A stretch of DNA of 64,000 bases from Bacillota bacterium (GTDB lineage Bacteria; Bacillota; Clostridia; Lachnospirales; Lachnospiraceae). Below are positions 1-8,689 of this stretch, in pieces (within the stretch, counting starts at the first letter, position 1; each line of letters begins with the position of its first letter). The stretch spans positions 310,001-374,000 of the forward strand of contig JAEWQV010000016.1 in the NCBI GenBank assembly GCA_023399055.1, written 5' to 3'. Made by a program: the position numbers and the translations under genes. Below the pieces are notes generated by a model. That model saw only the letters and a list, made by a program, of their open reading frames with translations, was not told where the DNA came from and did not search any database.

Positions 1-30
1 TCCTATATATTGTTTTATATTTATTAGCCG

Positions 31-1053
31 TTATTGAACACGTATGCTTTCAATATAATCGGAGTATTCCTTAACTGTAGCACTTGGTACATAGTCTTTA
101 ACATCATACAGGTATTCGTGTAATTTGGTTACATTGGCTGCCAAATCAATGGGGAATACAAGGGATACTTTTTTATAGGTGTGAGCATCCTTTTCAAAAG
201 GAAAACCTTCCTGACCAACGATATCATAGGAGAAAATGTCCTTAGCTAAGACCAGGAGTTCGGTACTGCTAAGATTAGTTGCAACCTGTGGGAACATTTC
301 GTCAATAATATCGTTAATTGTTCCGATTGAAGAGGATTTTGCTTTATCGAATATCTTTTGAACCACAATTCGCTGACGCTCTGCACGTTTGAAATCTCCA
401 CCTGCTGTATAGCGAATTCTTGCATAAGCAGTTGCCTGGGTTCCATTCACTTCTTGGGTTCCCGCAGAAGTAATCTTTTCTGAATTTGTACCATTGATTT
501 TATTTAAGGATTTAATATAACCATTCAAATACTTTAGTTCGTTCTCTTCAATATCTAAGGTTATTCCACCTAATAAATCCACAACATTTACGACAGCTTG
601 AAAGTTAACTGTTACATATTCACGGGCATCTAAGTCAAAGTTCTTATTAATAGTAGTTAATGCCAGCGAATAACCACCATTAAAGTATGCGGCATTAATT
701 TTTTTATAACCGATGTCTGGTATATTAACATAAGTGTCACGATATACCGATGCAAGTTTTATATCTTTCGTCTTGTTGTTGATGCTGGCAATCATAATAG
801 TGTCGCTACGAGTACTATTTTTCAAATAATTTTCTCTGGAATCCACACCAAATAAAACGATATTACGAAAACCTTCAACTTGTTCAACATCATCATTTTT
901 TTGAATTAAGTGGTCGTCCTGATCAATTCGATTCAGCTTATTCATTGAAGTGTAAACCTTAAAGCCGATTAAAATGAGTACCAGTATCAGAAGTTCTGCT
1001 ATAAAGATACTAATAAGTTTGATTCGTTTCTTTTTTTGCTTGCTTTTTGCCAT
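31..1053 (-). CDS. LytR-CpsA-Psr (LCP) family cell-wall polymer ligase
   Basis: This 340-residue protein has a basic N-terminus and one membrane segment at about residues 12-33, followed by an extracytoplasmic LCP domain at about 60-290. Visible signatures are the RSDTIM segment, the YRDTYV segment, LLGGITLDI, and the late arginine-rich motif ending FKRAERQRIVVQKI that binds the polyprenyl pyrophosphate head. LCP enzymes transfer lipid-linked glycopolymers (teichoic acid, capsule) to peptidoglycan on the outer membrane face. It lies 44 bases downstream of a polyprenyl glycosylphosphotransferase on the same strand, so the two probably form an operon: one starts a lipid-linked glycan and the other attaches the product. 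The exact polymer is unknown. Confidence 0.92.
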   Translation of the reverse strand: MAKSKQKKKRIKLISIFIAELLILVLILIGFKVYTSMNKLNRIDQDDHLIQKNDDVEQVEGFRNIVLFGVDSRENYLKNSTRSDTIMIASINNKTKDIKLASVYRDTYVNIPDIGYKKINAAYFNGGYSLALTTINKNFDLDAREYVTVNFQAVVNVVDLLGGITLDIEENELKYLNGYIKSLNKINGTNSEKITSAGTQEVNGTQATAYARIRYTAGGDFKRAERQRIVVQKIFDKAKSSSIGTINDIIDEMFPQVATNLSSTELLVLAKDIFSYDIVGQEGFPFEKDAHTYKKVSLVFPIDLAANVTKLHEYLYDVKDYVPSATVKEYSDYIESIRVQ

Positions 1054-1097
1054 GAGTACTTAATACCTAGCCTTTCTGGTGAAAATCATTCGTATTT

Positions 1098-2528
1098 CTA
1101 ATAAGCATTTTTGTTAATAAAGCCTTTAAAAAAGGTCAAGAACAAAATCTTAAAATCTAGAAATAGTGTCCAATGTTCAATATAAAATAAATCATGATCA
1201 ATACGCTTGCGGATAGAAGTGTCACCTCTAAAACCGTTAATCTGTGCCCAACCGGTGAGACCAGGAGATACTTGGTGCTTAATCATATAGCGTGGAATTT
1301 CTTCTTTAAACTTATCAACAAAGAAGGGACGTTCTGGTCTTGGTCCAACGAGGCTCATCTCACCCTTAAGAACATTAAAGAGTTGAGGTAGTTCATCTAT
1401 ACTTGTCTTACGAATGAATTTACCGATTCCAGTCACACGTGGATCGCGTTGGGTTGTCCAAGCTTTCTTTTCCTCTTTATCTTGTTGTACCTCCATTGAA
1501 CGGAATTTATACATTTTAAATTCCTTATTATGCTTTCCGATTCGTTGTTGTGTAAAAATGATTGGACCCGGAGAAGATAATTTAATTAACAATGCCACTA
1601 GGAGCATAGGTATGGAGAAGAGGGTAAGAGCAACCAATGCACCAAAAACATCTACAACTCGTTTGGCTATACGATTGTGCGTGTTACTAAGTGGAATATT
1701 CCTGATATTTATCACAGGAAGACCAAAGAGATCTTCGGTTAATGGCTCTGTAGGAATAATTTTATGATAATCGGGTATAAACTTAGTATGAACACCTGAT
1801 TTTTCACAGATAGAAACAATACTTTCCAGTTTCCGATATTCCTTTAAACTTAAAGTAATTGCAATTTCATCTAAGTCCATTTTTGATAAAAACGCTTCCA
1901 AATGAGTTATGCTGCCAATTACGGGAACTTTCTTATACATAGTTCCTACTTCAATGGTATCATCTAATATTCCATGAATATAGTATCCCCATTGTGGGTT
2001 AGCAAATATACGGTCAATATAAGCTTCTGCAGAATGACCATAACCCACCAGAAGAACATGCTTTAAATTATAACCCTTTCTTCGAACCGAGCGCAGAACT
2101 TGATTAATAGCCATTCTTGATACAATACTAAGTGTAGTATTAATTACAAAAAATAGTGCGAGAAATTTTCTTGAAAGCATATTATCATCAATGCCCTGGG
2201 TAAAATATAAAACGGTACTATAAAAGGCAATACCAATAGTATTAGCTGTAAGAATATTTAGGATTTCAGACCATCTAGTTCTTCCACGCTTAGGTGTATA
2301 TAATTTAAAACTATAATATACAATTAAATAAATTGGAAAAGATAATATTGACCTTTGGATAGATTCAGTTAAACTAAAAAATTTCTCATCAACACCTAAT
2401 CTAAAAAAAGAAAAATATTTTAAAACATAAAATCTCATGCCAAATGTAATTAAAAATGCTATAATGATTAAACTAGCATCCAATAAAAATTGTAATCTAT
2501 TAAACATTTTTTGATTGTCTTTTATCAT
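1098..2528 (-). CDS. Polyprenyl glycosylphosphotransferase (WcaJ/WbaP type)
   Basis: This 476-residue membrane enzyme starts a glycan by moving a sugar-1-phosphate from a UDP-sugar to undecaprenyl phosphate. About four membrane segments fill residues 10-145. A CoA-binding-like Rossmann domain follows (HVLLVGYGHSAEAYIDRI, about 155-265). The C-terminal sugar-transferase domain from about 285 carries VVDVFGALVALT, FTQQRIGKHNKEFKMYKFRSM, TSIDELPQLFNVLKGEMSLVGPRPE (seen in parts) and SPGLTGWAQING. This is the full-length architecture, unlike the short 212-residue enzyme at 39 kb. The start has an AGGAG site seven bases upstream. The substrate (glucose or galactose type) cannot be told from sequence alone. 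Confidence 0.92.
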   Translation of the reverse strand: MIKDNQKMFNRLQFLLDASLIIIAFLITFGMRFYVLKYFSFFRLGVDEKFFSLTESIQRSILSFPIYLIVYYSFKLYTPKRGRTRWSEILNILTANTIGIAFYSTVLYFTQGIDDNMLSRKFLALFFVINTTLSIVSRMAINQVLRSVRRKGYNLKHVLLVGYGHSAEAYIDRIFANPQWGYYIHGILDDTIEVGTMYKKVPVIGSITHLEAFLSKMDLDEIAITLSLKEYRKLESIVSICEKSGVHTKFIPDYHKIIPTEPLTEDLFGLPVINIRNIPLSNTHNRIAKRVVDVFGALVALTLFSIPMLLVALLIKLSSPGPIIFTQQRIGKHNKEFKMYKFRSMEVQQDKEEKKAWTTQRDPRVTGIGKFIRKTSIDELPQLFNVLKGEMSLVGPRPERPFFVDKFKEEIPRYMIKHQVSPGLTGWAQINGFRGDTSIRKRIDHDLFYIEHWTLFLDFKILFLTFFKGFINKNAY

Positions 2529-2779
2529 AAAGGGCTCCTATTTTTAAGTGAATTTATGAATTATAGTTGTTTTGGATATGTAGCTACTGATTAGCATAAA
2601 TATAATACATAGTTACCTAGAATTCAACAATAATATTTTTGTGTAAGGCAGTATGTGGTATTTTTAAGACGGTTTTTCATAAATTCTTAGTAATATTTTC
2701 ACATTCTATTCACAAACTCCTGTTACACTATCCTACATAAGATATTAATAACAATGTTTCCTACGAAAGGAGAATTTAT

Positions 2780-4558
2780 ATGTCAGATCAAGAAAAAAAT
2801 AATGAAAATATTGAAAATGAAGTTGGTAAGGATATCATAAATGAAGAAAGTATTAATATAGACGATCAAAAGGTTAATTCAGATCCATTTAATAATCCTT
2901 ATTCCAATAACGCGTCTTATAACAGCGCAAGTAATAACTCGAATTATAGTAACTCGAATTATAGTAACTCAAACTATAGCAACACAAACTATAGTAACCT
3001 AAATTATAATAACACAGATAATAGTAACTTAAATAATAGCAATCCAAATAATAGCAACTCAGGTTATAATAACCCCAACGCGAACAACGCTGGTTATGGC
3101 AACCAAAGTTATAGCAATCCAAACTATAGCAACCCAAATAATAACAACCCATATTACAGTAATGCTTACAACAATCCGAACTATAATAATCCCAATAGCA
3201 GTAATTCAGGATATGGAAGTAACAATGCATATAATAATATGAATTATAATCCGTCTTATTATCAGCAGAATTATAACAGTTCCAACCCTAATCCCTGGAG
3301 TAATGGAAATACTAATCCTGGTAAGAAGGTAAAGGAGAAAAAACCAAGGAACGGGAAAATAAGTAAAGTATTAAGCTTTGTAGGCAAAGCAGCTTGCTTT
3401 GGATTAATTGCAGCGATTGGCTTCTTTGGATTTCAGAGTATTTACGGAAGAATTAACCCGGATGCAGCTACCAATAATATCATATCCCTTACAGATACGA
3501 AACATTATGAAATTGGTTTTACCGAGACTGGATTAATTAAGACCGTAGATAAAAACGCAGTAAGTGAAGTTGCAAAGAATACACTTCCAGCAATTGTATC
3601 CATTAATAGTACTTCCACACAGTCCACAGATTGGTTTGGCCAGGTTTATGATCAGCCAGTAGAAGGTAGTGGGTCTGGAATTATTGTTGGAGAAAATGAA
3701 AATGAATTGTTGATTGCTACCAATAACCACGTGGTAGAGGGAGCAACAGAAATAGAAGTTACCTTTGCAGATGGATCAACAGCAGCAGCTATCATTAAGG
3801 GTACGGATGTAACAGCAGATTTAGCGGTTATCACTGTAGATATTTCAACTGTGAAAAAAGAAACCTTAGATGTTATTACGGTAGCTAAATTAGGAAATTC
3901 TGATGAAGTTAAAGTAGGTGAGATGGCAATTGCAATTGGTAATGCACTTGGTTCTGGTCAATCAGTAACAGTGGGTTATGTAAGTGCCAAGGATCGTGAA
4001 GTTGAGATTTCTGATGGTTATGATTCAAAGACAATGGTTCTATTACAGACAGATGCTGCGATCAATCCTGGTAATAGTGGTGGTGCTCTGCTTAATGTAA
4101 ATGGTGAGGTTATCGGTATTAATACCGTGAAGTATGCTTCCTATGAAGTTGAAGGTATGGGTTATGCAATTCCGATTTCTAAGGCAACTCCTATTATAAC
4201 AGAGTTGATGAACCGTGAAGTATTGAAAGAAAGCGAACAGGGTTATCTTGGAATTGCTGGTAATGATGTAACGGAAGATGTTGCCGCCTTCTATAATATG
4301 CCATTGGGTGTGTATGTGAATGAAACTCCAGACGGTGGCGCAGCAATGAAGGCAGGTCTTAAATCAGGAGATATCATTACAGGTGCTGATGATCTTGATA
4401 TTACCTCTATCACACAACTTAGAGATTATGTGAATAGCAAGCGAGTTGGTACAGAGGTGAAGATAACCTATTCCCGTAACTTAAATGGTGTATATGAAGA
4501 AAGTACAGTAACTGTTACCTTAGGTCAAAATCCGAATTTAAATTCAGGCGATGAATAA
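2780..4558 (+). CDS. htrA: Membrane-anchored HtrA/DegP serine protease with Asn/Tyr-rich cytoplasmic tail
   Basis: This 592-residue trypsin-like envelope protease degrades misfolded exported proteins. It has three parts. Residues about 38-178 are a low-complexity Asn/Tyr/Ser/Pro tract built on NYSN-like units. Residues about 196-221 form the membrane anchor after a KKVKEKKPR basic stretch. A protease domain follows with His about 317 (TNNHVVEGA), Asp about 346 (TADLAVI) and Ser about 433 (NPGNSGGAL), then one PDZ domain (about 490-580). The fold topology puts the Asn-rich tract in the cytoplasm. Such tails vary in clostridial HtrAs, but this one is long. AAAGGAG precedes the ATG. A terminator follows, so it is probably monocistronic. 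Confidence 0.93.
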   Translation: MSDQEKNNENIENEVGKDIINEESINIDDQKVNSDPFNNPYSNNASYNSASNNSNYSNSNYSNSNYSNTNYSNLNYNNTDNSNLNNSNPNNSNSGYNNPNANNAGYGNQSYSNPNYSNPNNNNPYYSNAYNNPNYNNPNSSNSGYGSNNAYNNMNYNPSYYQQNYNSSNPNPWSNGNTNPGKKVKEKKPRNGKISKVLSFVGKAACFGLIAAIGFFGFQSIYGRINPDAATNNIISLTDTKHYEIGFTETGLIKTVDKNAVSEVAKNTLPAIVSINSTSTQSTDWFGQVYDQPVEGSGSGIIVGENENELLIATNNHVVEGATEIEVTFADGSTAAAIIKGTDVTADLAVITVDISTVKKETLDVITVAKLGNSDEVKVGEMAIAIGNALGSGQSVTVGYVSAKDREVEISDGYDSKTMVLLQTDAAINPGNSGGALLNVNGEVIGINTVKYASYEVEGMGYAIPISKATPIITELMNREVLKESEQGYLGIAGNDVTEDVAAFYNMPLGVYVNETPDGGAAMKAGLKSGDIITGADDLDITSITQLRDYVNSKRVGTEVKITYSRNLNGVYEESTVTVTLGQNPNLNSGDE

Positions 4559-4615
4559 TTTACGTGAAATTAATTTAAAGAATTATATAACGCGATATAG
4601 GTAAGAGTAGCACTT

Positions 4616-4662
4616 AAAAGCGAATTGTCATAGGATAATAACCTTATGGCATTTCGCTTTTT
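4616..4662 (+). terminator. Rho-independent terminator after htrA
   Basis: An inverted repeat with outer arms AAAAGCGAA and TTTCGCTTTTTT encloses further pairing (CATA...TATG) and ends in a T-run. It lies about 60 bases after the htrA stop and separates htrA from clpX. The rest of 4559-4898 is AT-rich with no gene seen. Confidence 0.8.
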
Positions 4663-4898
4663 TACAAGTTATTGTTCAACCTGGTCAAGTTCAATATGGG
4701 AATTCGAGAAAATGCAAAAACTCTAATTTAAAAATCATTACTCGAACTCTGTTATTATACTTAAAATTGTGGATGAACTGTAGCCAGCAACATATTTTTA
4801 TCTCGTAGAAAAGTTGATATATGAGTTTTAATGAACGATTTTAGTAGTTTTTTGTAGAATTTTTGTAAATTCTTAATGAAAGCTTAAGGAAACAGATA

Positions 4899-4927
4899 TT
4901 GTCGTACACAGGATAATAAGATATAAT
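4899..4927 (+). promoter_or_regulatory. Candidate sigma-A promoter of clpX
   Basis: TTGTCG at 4899-4904 and a perfect TATAAT at 4922-4927 are separated by 17 bases. The -10 box lies about 60 bases before the clpX ATG. No CIRCE or CtsR-type repeat was seen, so there is no visible sign of class I or III heat-shock control. Confidence 0.55.
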
Positions 4928-4989
4928 TCTTTTAATAGACACTGAAATCCTGAGACACGATAACCCTTTTAAGGGAACTTGGAGGTAAA

Positions 4990-6411
4990 ATGAGCGATTT
5001 TGATAAAAATAATATGGACAATGAAATAGATAACAAACATACAACCGATCACGAACATGAAGAAATGGAAGAGGTATGTTATCTTTGCAGAAGACCAGAG
5101 AGCAAGGTTGGGAAAATGATACATATTCCTAATCAAATCAGCATCTGTTCGGATTGTATGCAAAAGACCTTTGATACAATTAATAAAGGTGATAACCCAT
5201 ATATGCAGATGATGGGCTTCCCGCCGGGCATGATGAACATGAACTTATCAGGCATTACCAATGATGTACCCAAATCACAGAAGCTTAAGAAAGTAAGTGA
5301 AGAGCAGAATAAGGAAGCGGAGTTTGATCGTAAATCAATACCCTCCCCACACATTATAAAAAGCAACCTGGATGAATTTATAATAGGTCAGGAGCGTGCG
5401 AAAAAGGTTATCTCTGTGGGTGTGTATAATCACTATAAGAGAATTGGTACCAATAAAAATGATATAGAAATTGAAAAATCCAATATGTTAATGCTTGGGC
5501 CTACCGGAAGTGGTAAAACCTATTTGGTTAAAACCCTGGCTAGATTATTAAATGTTCCCCTGGCTATAACGGATGCAACTTCTCTAACTGAAGCTGGTTA
5601 TATTGGCGATGACGTGGAAAGCGTTATTTCTAAATTGCTGCAGGCAGCAGGAAATGATGTTAAGAAAGCAGAAAGAGGCATCGTCTTTATTGATGAAATA
5701 GATAAAATAGCGAAAAAACGTAATACGAATAGCCGGGACGTAAGTGGTGAATCAGTACAACAGGGACTGCTAAAGCTACTTGAGGGTAGTGATGTAGAAG
5801 TGCCAGTAGGGGCAAGCTCTAAGAATGCCATGGTACCGTTAACTACAGTGAATACACAGAATATTCTTTTCATCTGCGGTGGTGCCTTCCCTGATCTTGA
5901 TAAAATAATTAAGGCAAGACTAAACAAACAATCCTCTATAGGGTTCAAAGCTGATTTAAAAGATAAGTATGACAATGATCAAAACTTATTGCAAAAGGTA
6001 ACGTTGGATGATCTTAGAGAATATGGTATGATTCCTGAATTCCTGGGACGTTTACCAATTCTATATGCCCTAGAGGGACTTACGAAAGATATGTTAATAC
6101 AAGTTTTAAAAGAGCCAAGAAATGCAATTTTAAAACAGTATCAAAAACTGTTAGCGCTTGATGAAGTAGATCTTGAATTTGCACCTGATGCACTGGAGGC
6201 AATTGCAGAAAAGGCAATGGAGAAGAAGACCGGAGCTAGAGCACTTCGTGCTATACTTGAGGATATTATGTTGGATATCATGTATGAAATACCCAAGGAT
6301 GATAACATTGGCAGAGTCATAATTACCAGAGATTATATAGAAGGAAAAGGTGTACCTCTCATCGAAATGAGGGGGAGCAATAAACCGAAACTGCTGATTG
6401 AGAATAATTAA
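4990..6411 (+). CDS. clpX: ClpX, AAA+ unfoldase subunit of the ClpXP protease
   Basis: This 473-residue AAA+ unfoldase feeds tagged proteins to ClpP. The N-terminal zinc domain has Cys30, Cys33, Cys53 and Cys56. Walker A is GPTGSGKT (170-177), Walker B is IVFIDEIDKI (about 231-240), the ClpP-docking IGF tripeptide is at 317-319, and the sensor-2 GAR motif is in KKTGARALRAI. It is about 50 residues longer than usual (around 420). The additions are an acidic and His-rich N-terminal stretch before the zinc domain and a longer, Met-rich linker (MQMMGFPPGMMNMN). No clpP or lon is adjacent, unlike the common tig-clpP-clpX-lon order, so this may be a second ClpX paralogue. TTGGAGG lies six bases upstream of the ATG. 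Confidence 0.93.
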   Translation: MSDFDKNNMDNEIDNKHTTDHEHEEMEEVCYLCRRPESKVGKMIHIPNQISICSDCMQKTFDTINKGDNPYMQMMGFPPGMMNMNLSGITNDVPKSQKLKKVSEEQNKEAEFDRKSIPSPHIIKSNLDEFIIGQERAKKVISVGVYNHYKRIGTNKNDIEIEKSNMLMLGPTGSGKTYLVKTLARLLNVPLAITDATSLTEAGYIGDDVESVISKLLQAAGNDVKKAERGIVFIDEIDKIAKKRNTNSRDVSGESVQQGLLKLLEGSDVEVPVGASSKNAMVPLTTVNTQNILFICGGAFPDLDKIIKARLNKQSSIGFKADLKDKYDNDQNLLQKVTLDDLREYGMIPEFLGRLPILYALEGLTKDMLIQVLKEPRNAILKQYQKLLALDEVDLEFAPDALEAIAEKAMEKKTGARALRAILEDIMLDIMYEIPKDDNIGRVIITRDYIEGKGVPLIEMRGSNKPKLLIENN

Positions 6412-6466
6412 TAGGAATATATTTGGCAATAGGGAAATAACATAAATGTAATAAGTATTGTTCTAA

Positions 6467-6504
6467 AGGCTGTTGTAAATTCAAGCTAGATTTTACAACA
6501 GCCT
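6467..6504 (+). terminator. Hairpin after clpX, probable terminator
   Basis: AGGCTGTTGTAAA at 6467-6479 pairs with TTTACAACAGCCT at 6492-6504 around a 12-base loop. The following T-run is weak (CTTAAAC), so termination is likely but not certain. It separates clpX from the small zinc-ribbon gene. Confidence 0.6.
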
Positions 6505-6594
6505 CTTAAACAATAAAACTATAGTTCGAGGATTCCGCAAACGGTTTCTTCCATTCTATTTTTTAATTCGCTTTGTGTTATAATGGAGGTAAAT

Positions 6595-6867
6595 ATGTCA
6601 TTATTGGAACGCTTATTTAATAAGAAGAGACAGAATTCTGACAAGGAAAATTTCGGATCGGAAAATGACTCTGCCAAGGACTTTGAAACAGATGAAACGG
6701 AAAGTGCTGTTGTGCATTCTGCTGATTCAGAAGAGAATGATGAAGACATTGTATATGAAGTTGTTGAACGAGAAATACTACCAGCTAAAATAATTTGTCC
6801 GGATTGTGGAGGAATTACCATTGAAGGGCTGGATTTTTGTGATAAATGCGGTGGTGAACTGGTTTAA
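6595..6867 (+). CDS. Small acidic protein with C-terminal zinc ribbon
   Basis: This 90-residue protein has a basic first 15 residues, a strongly acidic middle (about residues 16-65) and a C-terminal double CxxC zinc ribbon (CPDCGG...CDKCGGEL). I chose the ATG at 6595 because GGAGG lies six bases before it; an in-frame ATG 12 bases earlier overlaps that site. A TATAAT at 6579-6584 directly precedes the ribosome site. If that is the promoter, the transcript would be almost leaderless. There is no family I can name. Zinc ribbons of this kind mostly bind proteins or nucleic acids. Function unknown. Confidence 0.7.
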   Translation: MSLLERLFNKKRQNSDKENFGSENDSAKDFETDETESAVVHSADSEENDEDIVYEVVEREILPAKIICPDCGGITIEGLDFCDKCGGELV

Positions 6868-6926
6868 ACTGGAATAGTTGAACTAAGTATAATTATAAAA
6901 ATACTTTAGTAATTTAAATTACCATA

Positions 6927-6955
6927 TTGACAAATTGAAAAGACAAGGGTATTAT
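6927..6955 (+). promoter_or_regulatory. Sigma-A promoter of livK
   Basis: TTGACA at 6927-6932 and TATTAT at 6950-6955 are 17 bases apart. The leader to the livK ATG is about 110 bases and contains a short GTAC-rich palindromic stretch (CGTACACCGTACAAAG). I recognise no known riboswitch in it. Confidence 0.65.
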
Positions 6956-7070
6956 ATATCCAGAATAAAGACGTTCGTACACCGTACAAAGACACTAGGT
7001 GCTTTTGGGTGTAGAACGCCTTATTTATAATCTGGATTCAGAGGAATCTTTAGAATGTAGGAGGGAATTT

Positions 7071-8228
7071 ATGAGAAAGATAAAAAGAATGTTAAGCCTG
7101 CTTGTAGTTACAAGCATGGTTGTAGCAAGCTTAGCAGCTTGTGGTAAAAAAGCAGATAGTGACAAATTTTATATTGGCGGTATTGGCCCTGTAACCGAAG
7201 GGGCTGCTGTATATGGACAGAGCGTTAAGAACGGTGCTGAACTTGCAAAAAACGAAATTAACGCAGCTGGCGGTATCAATGGAAAGCAAATTGAATTCAA
7301 ATTTGAAGATGATGTACATGATCCAGAAAAGTCTGTGAATGCTTACAATACCTTAAAGGACTGGGGTATGAAGATTCTTATGGGTACTGTTACTTCTAAA
7401 CCTTGTGCAGCAGTTGCAGCAGAAACCTTTAATGATAGTATGTTCCAGCTAACTCCATCCGCATCTTCCACAGAAGTTATTAAGAATGGCAATGTATTTC
7501 AGGTATGCTTCTCAGATCCTAACCAGGGTATTGGTTCGGCACAGTACATAGGGGAGCATGCTTTAGCAACTAAAGTAGCTGTTATCTATGATAGCTCCGA
7601 TGTTTACTCTACAGGTATTTATGAGAAATTTGCTGAAGAAGCAAAGAATCAGGCATTTGAAGTAGTAGAAGTTCAAGCTTTTACCTCTGAAAGTAATTCA
7701 GATTTCTCCGTACAGATTCAGAAAGCAAAGGATGCTGGTGCAGAGCTAGTATTCTTGCCTATTTACTATAAAGAAGCAGCTTTAATTTTACAGCAAGCAG
7801 CATCTTTAGACTATGCACCTACTTTCTTTGGTTGTGATGGTCTTGACGGTATCCTTACAGTAGAAAACTTTGATACAGCTTTAGCTGATGGTGTTATGTT
7901 ATTAACTCCATTTGCAGCAGATGCTACCGACGCAGCAACTACAAAGTTTGTAGCTGATTACAAGGCTGCATATAATAATGAAATACCTACTCAGTTCGCA
8001 GCAGATGCTTATGATGCGATGTATATTTTAAAGGCGGCTATTGAAAAAGGTGAGGTTACACCTGATATGAGCATTGCTGATATTAACGAAGCATTAAAGA
8101 CAGCAATGACACAGATCCAGGTTGATGGTCTTACTGGTGCAGCAATGACCTGGAATGCAACTGGTGAAGTTAATAAGGCTCCTAGAGCAGTTGTTATCCA
8201 GAGCGGAGCTTATGTAGCTGCTGAATAA
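7071..8228 (+). CDS. livK: Branched-chain amino-acid type ABC transporter substrate-binding lipoprotein
   Basis: The 385-residue precursor has a lipoprotein signal peptide: a basic MRKIKR start, a hydrophobic core and lipobox SLAAC with the lipidated Cys24. The mature part is a type I periplasmic-binding fold (Peripla_BP_6), recognisable from GPVTEGAAVYGQSVKNGAEL, NAAGGINGKQIE, DPEKSVNAYN and the hinge region GCDGLDG. It would capture a small amino acid outside the membrane and hand it to LivHM. The ATG at 7071 follows AGGAGG; an upstream in-frame start would spoil the signal peptide. A terminator follows, so this subunit can be made in excess over the downstream membrane genes. The ligand (Leu/Ile/Val or another amino acid) is not provable here. 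Confidence 0.93.
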   Translation: MRKIKRMLSLLVVTSMVVASLAACGKKADSDKFYIGGIGPVTEGAAVYGQSVKNGAELAKNEINAAGGINGKQIEFKFEDDVHDPEKSVNAYNTLKDWGMKILMGTVTSKPCAAVAAETFNDSMFQLTPSASSTEVIKNGNVFQVCFSDPNQGIGSAQYIGEHALATKVAVIYDSSDVYSTGIYEKFAEEAKNQAFEVVEVQAFTSESNSDFSVQIQKAKDAGAELVFLPIYYKEAALILQQAASLDYAPTFFGCDGLDGILTVENFDTALADGVMLLTPFAADATDAATTKFVADYKAAYNNEIPTQFAADAYDAMYILKAAIEKGEVTPDMSIADINEALKTAMTQIQVDGLTGAAMTWNATGEVNKAPRAVVIQSGAYVAAE

Positions 8229-8299
8229 TTACAATAGTTATAACTTCATATATAGTGTAAAAGCTTGTATGACTGGTGAATAAAAAATAGAAAATACTA

Positions 8300-8330
8300 T
8301 ACAGAGAGGTGAATGCCTCTCTGTATTTTG
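8300..8330 (+). terminator. Terminator between livK and livH
   Basis: TACAGAGAGG at 8300-8309 pairs with CCTCTCTGTA at 8316-8325, followed by TTTTG. It lies about 70 bases after the livK stop. It could let the binding protein be expressed above the transporter genes, with some read-through. Confidence 0.85.
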
Positions 8331-8375
8331 TTTTACTGCACTTTATAAAAGTTATTATTCTACTGTTAAATTGGA

Positions 8376-8401
8376 TATAATAGTGTCAGTGTGTTGACAC
8401 T
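8376..8401 (+). promoter_or_regulatory. TATAAT with adjacent 7-bp palindrome, candidate operator upstream of livH
   Basis: TATAAT at 8376-8381 is followed at once by AGTGTCA (8382-8388), six bases, then TGACACT (8395-8401), a perfect inverted repeat. No good -35 box is visible at the right distance, so the promoter call is weak. The palindrome would cover the start of any transcript from here, as a repressor site would. Confidence 0.35.
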
Positions 8402-8530
8402 TATAGATAAGGAAATGTCATATTCGAGTAATTTTTGTTGTAACAATGTTAAGTCTGTGATAAAATAGGTAGCACGTTAACCTGTTAAACTGTTGATGTT
8501 TTTATTTCATTAGAAATTATATCTTATGAA

Positions 8531-8631
8531 ATAAAAAGTCCTTCGGGCTAATGATGCGCAGCAAAGCGCGCGGAACAAAAGGTATGTAATTGAAGTGATA
8601 GAACGTGAGAGTTTGCATGGAACACTTTTGT
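8531..8631 (+). repeat. Dispersed intergenic element, second family, copy 1
   Basis: This is one of four related intergenic segments in the window (also at 23.85, 26.75 and 59.75 kb). It shares the core AAAAAGYCYTTYGGKCTAAT, then GATGCGCAGC...GCGCGCGGAAC, AAAAGGTATG, and a distal GAACGTGAGAGTT. The first part folds as a short GCC/GGC-type hairpin and a GCGC hairpin. This copy lies between livK and livH in the leader of livH. It encodes no protein. Confidence 0.7.
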
Positions 8632-8689
8632 TTAGCAGGTATTGAAGTATGAGAATATTGCATGCATTTGCATGCAGACGGGGGTTTTT

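Noticed and set aside
2889..3230. Minus-strand Cys/Tyr-rich open frame opposite the htrA tail
   Set aside because: It is the complement of the Asn/Tyr-rich repeats; composition is a by-product and there is no ribosome site.
2930..3260. CRISPR array from the short repeats in the htrA tail
   Set aside because: The units are 12-15 bases, lie in frame inside a coding region and have no unique spacers.
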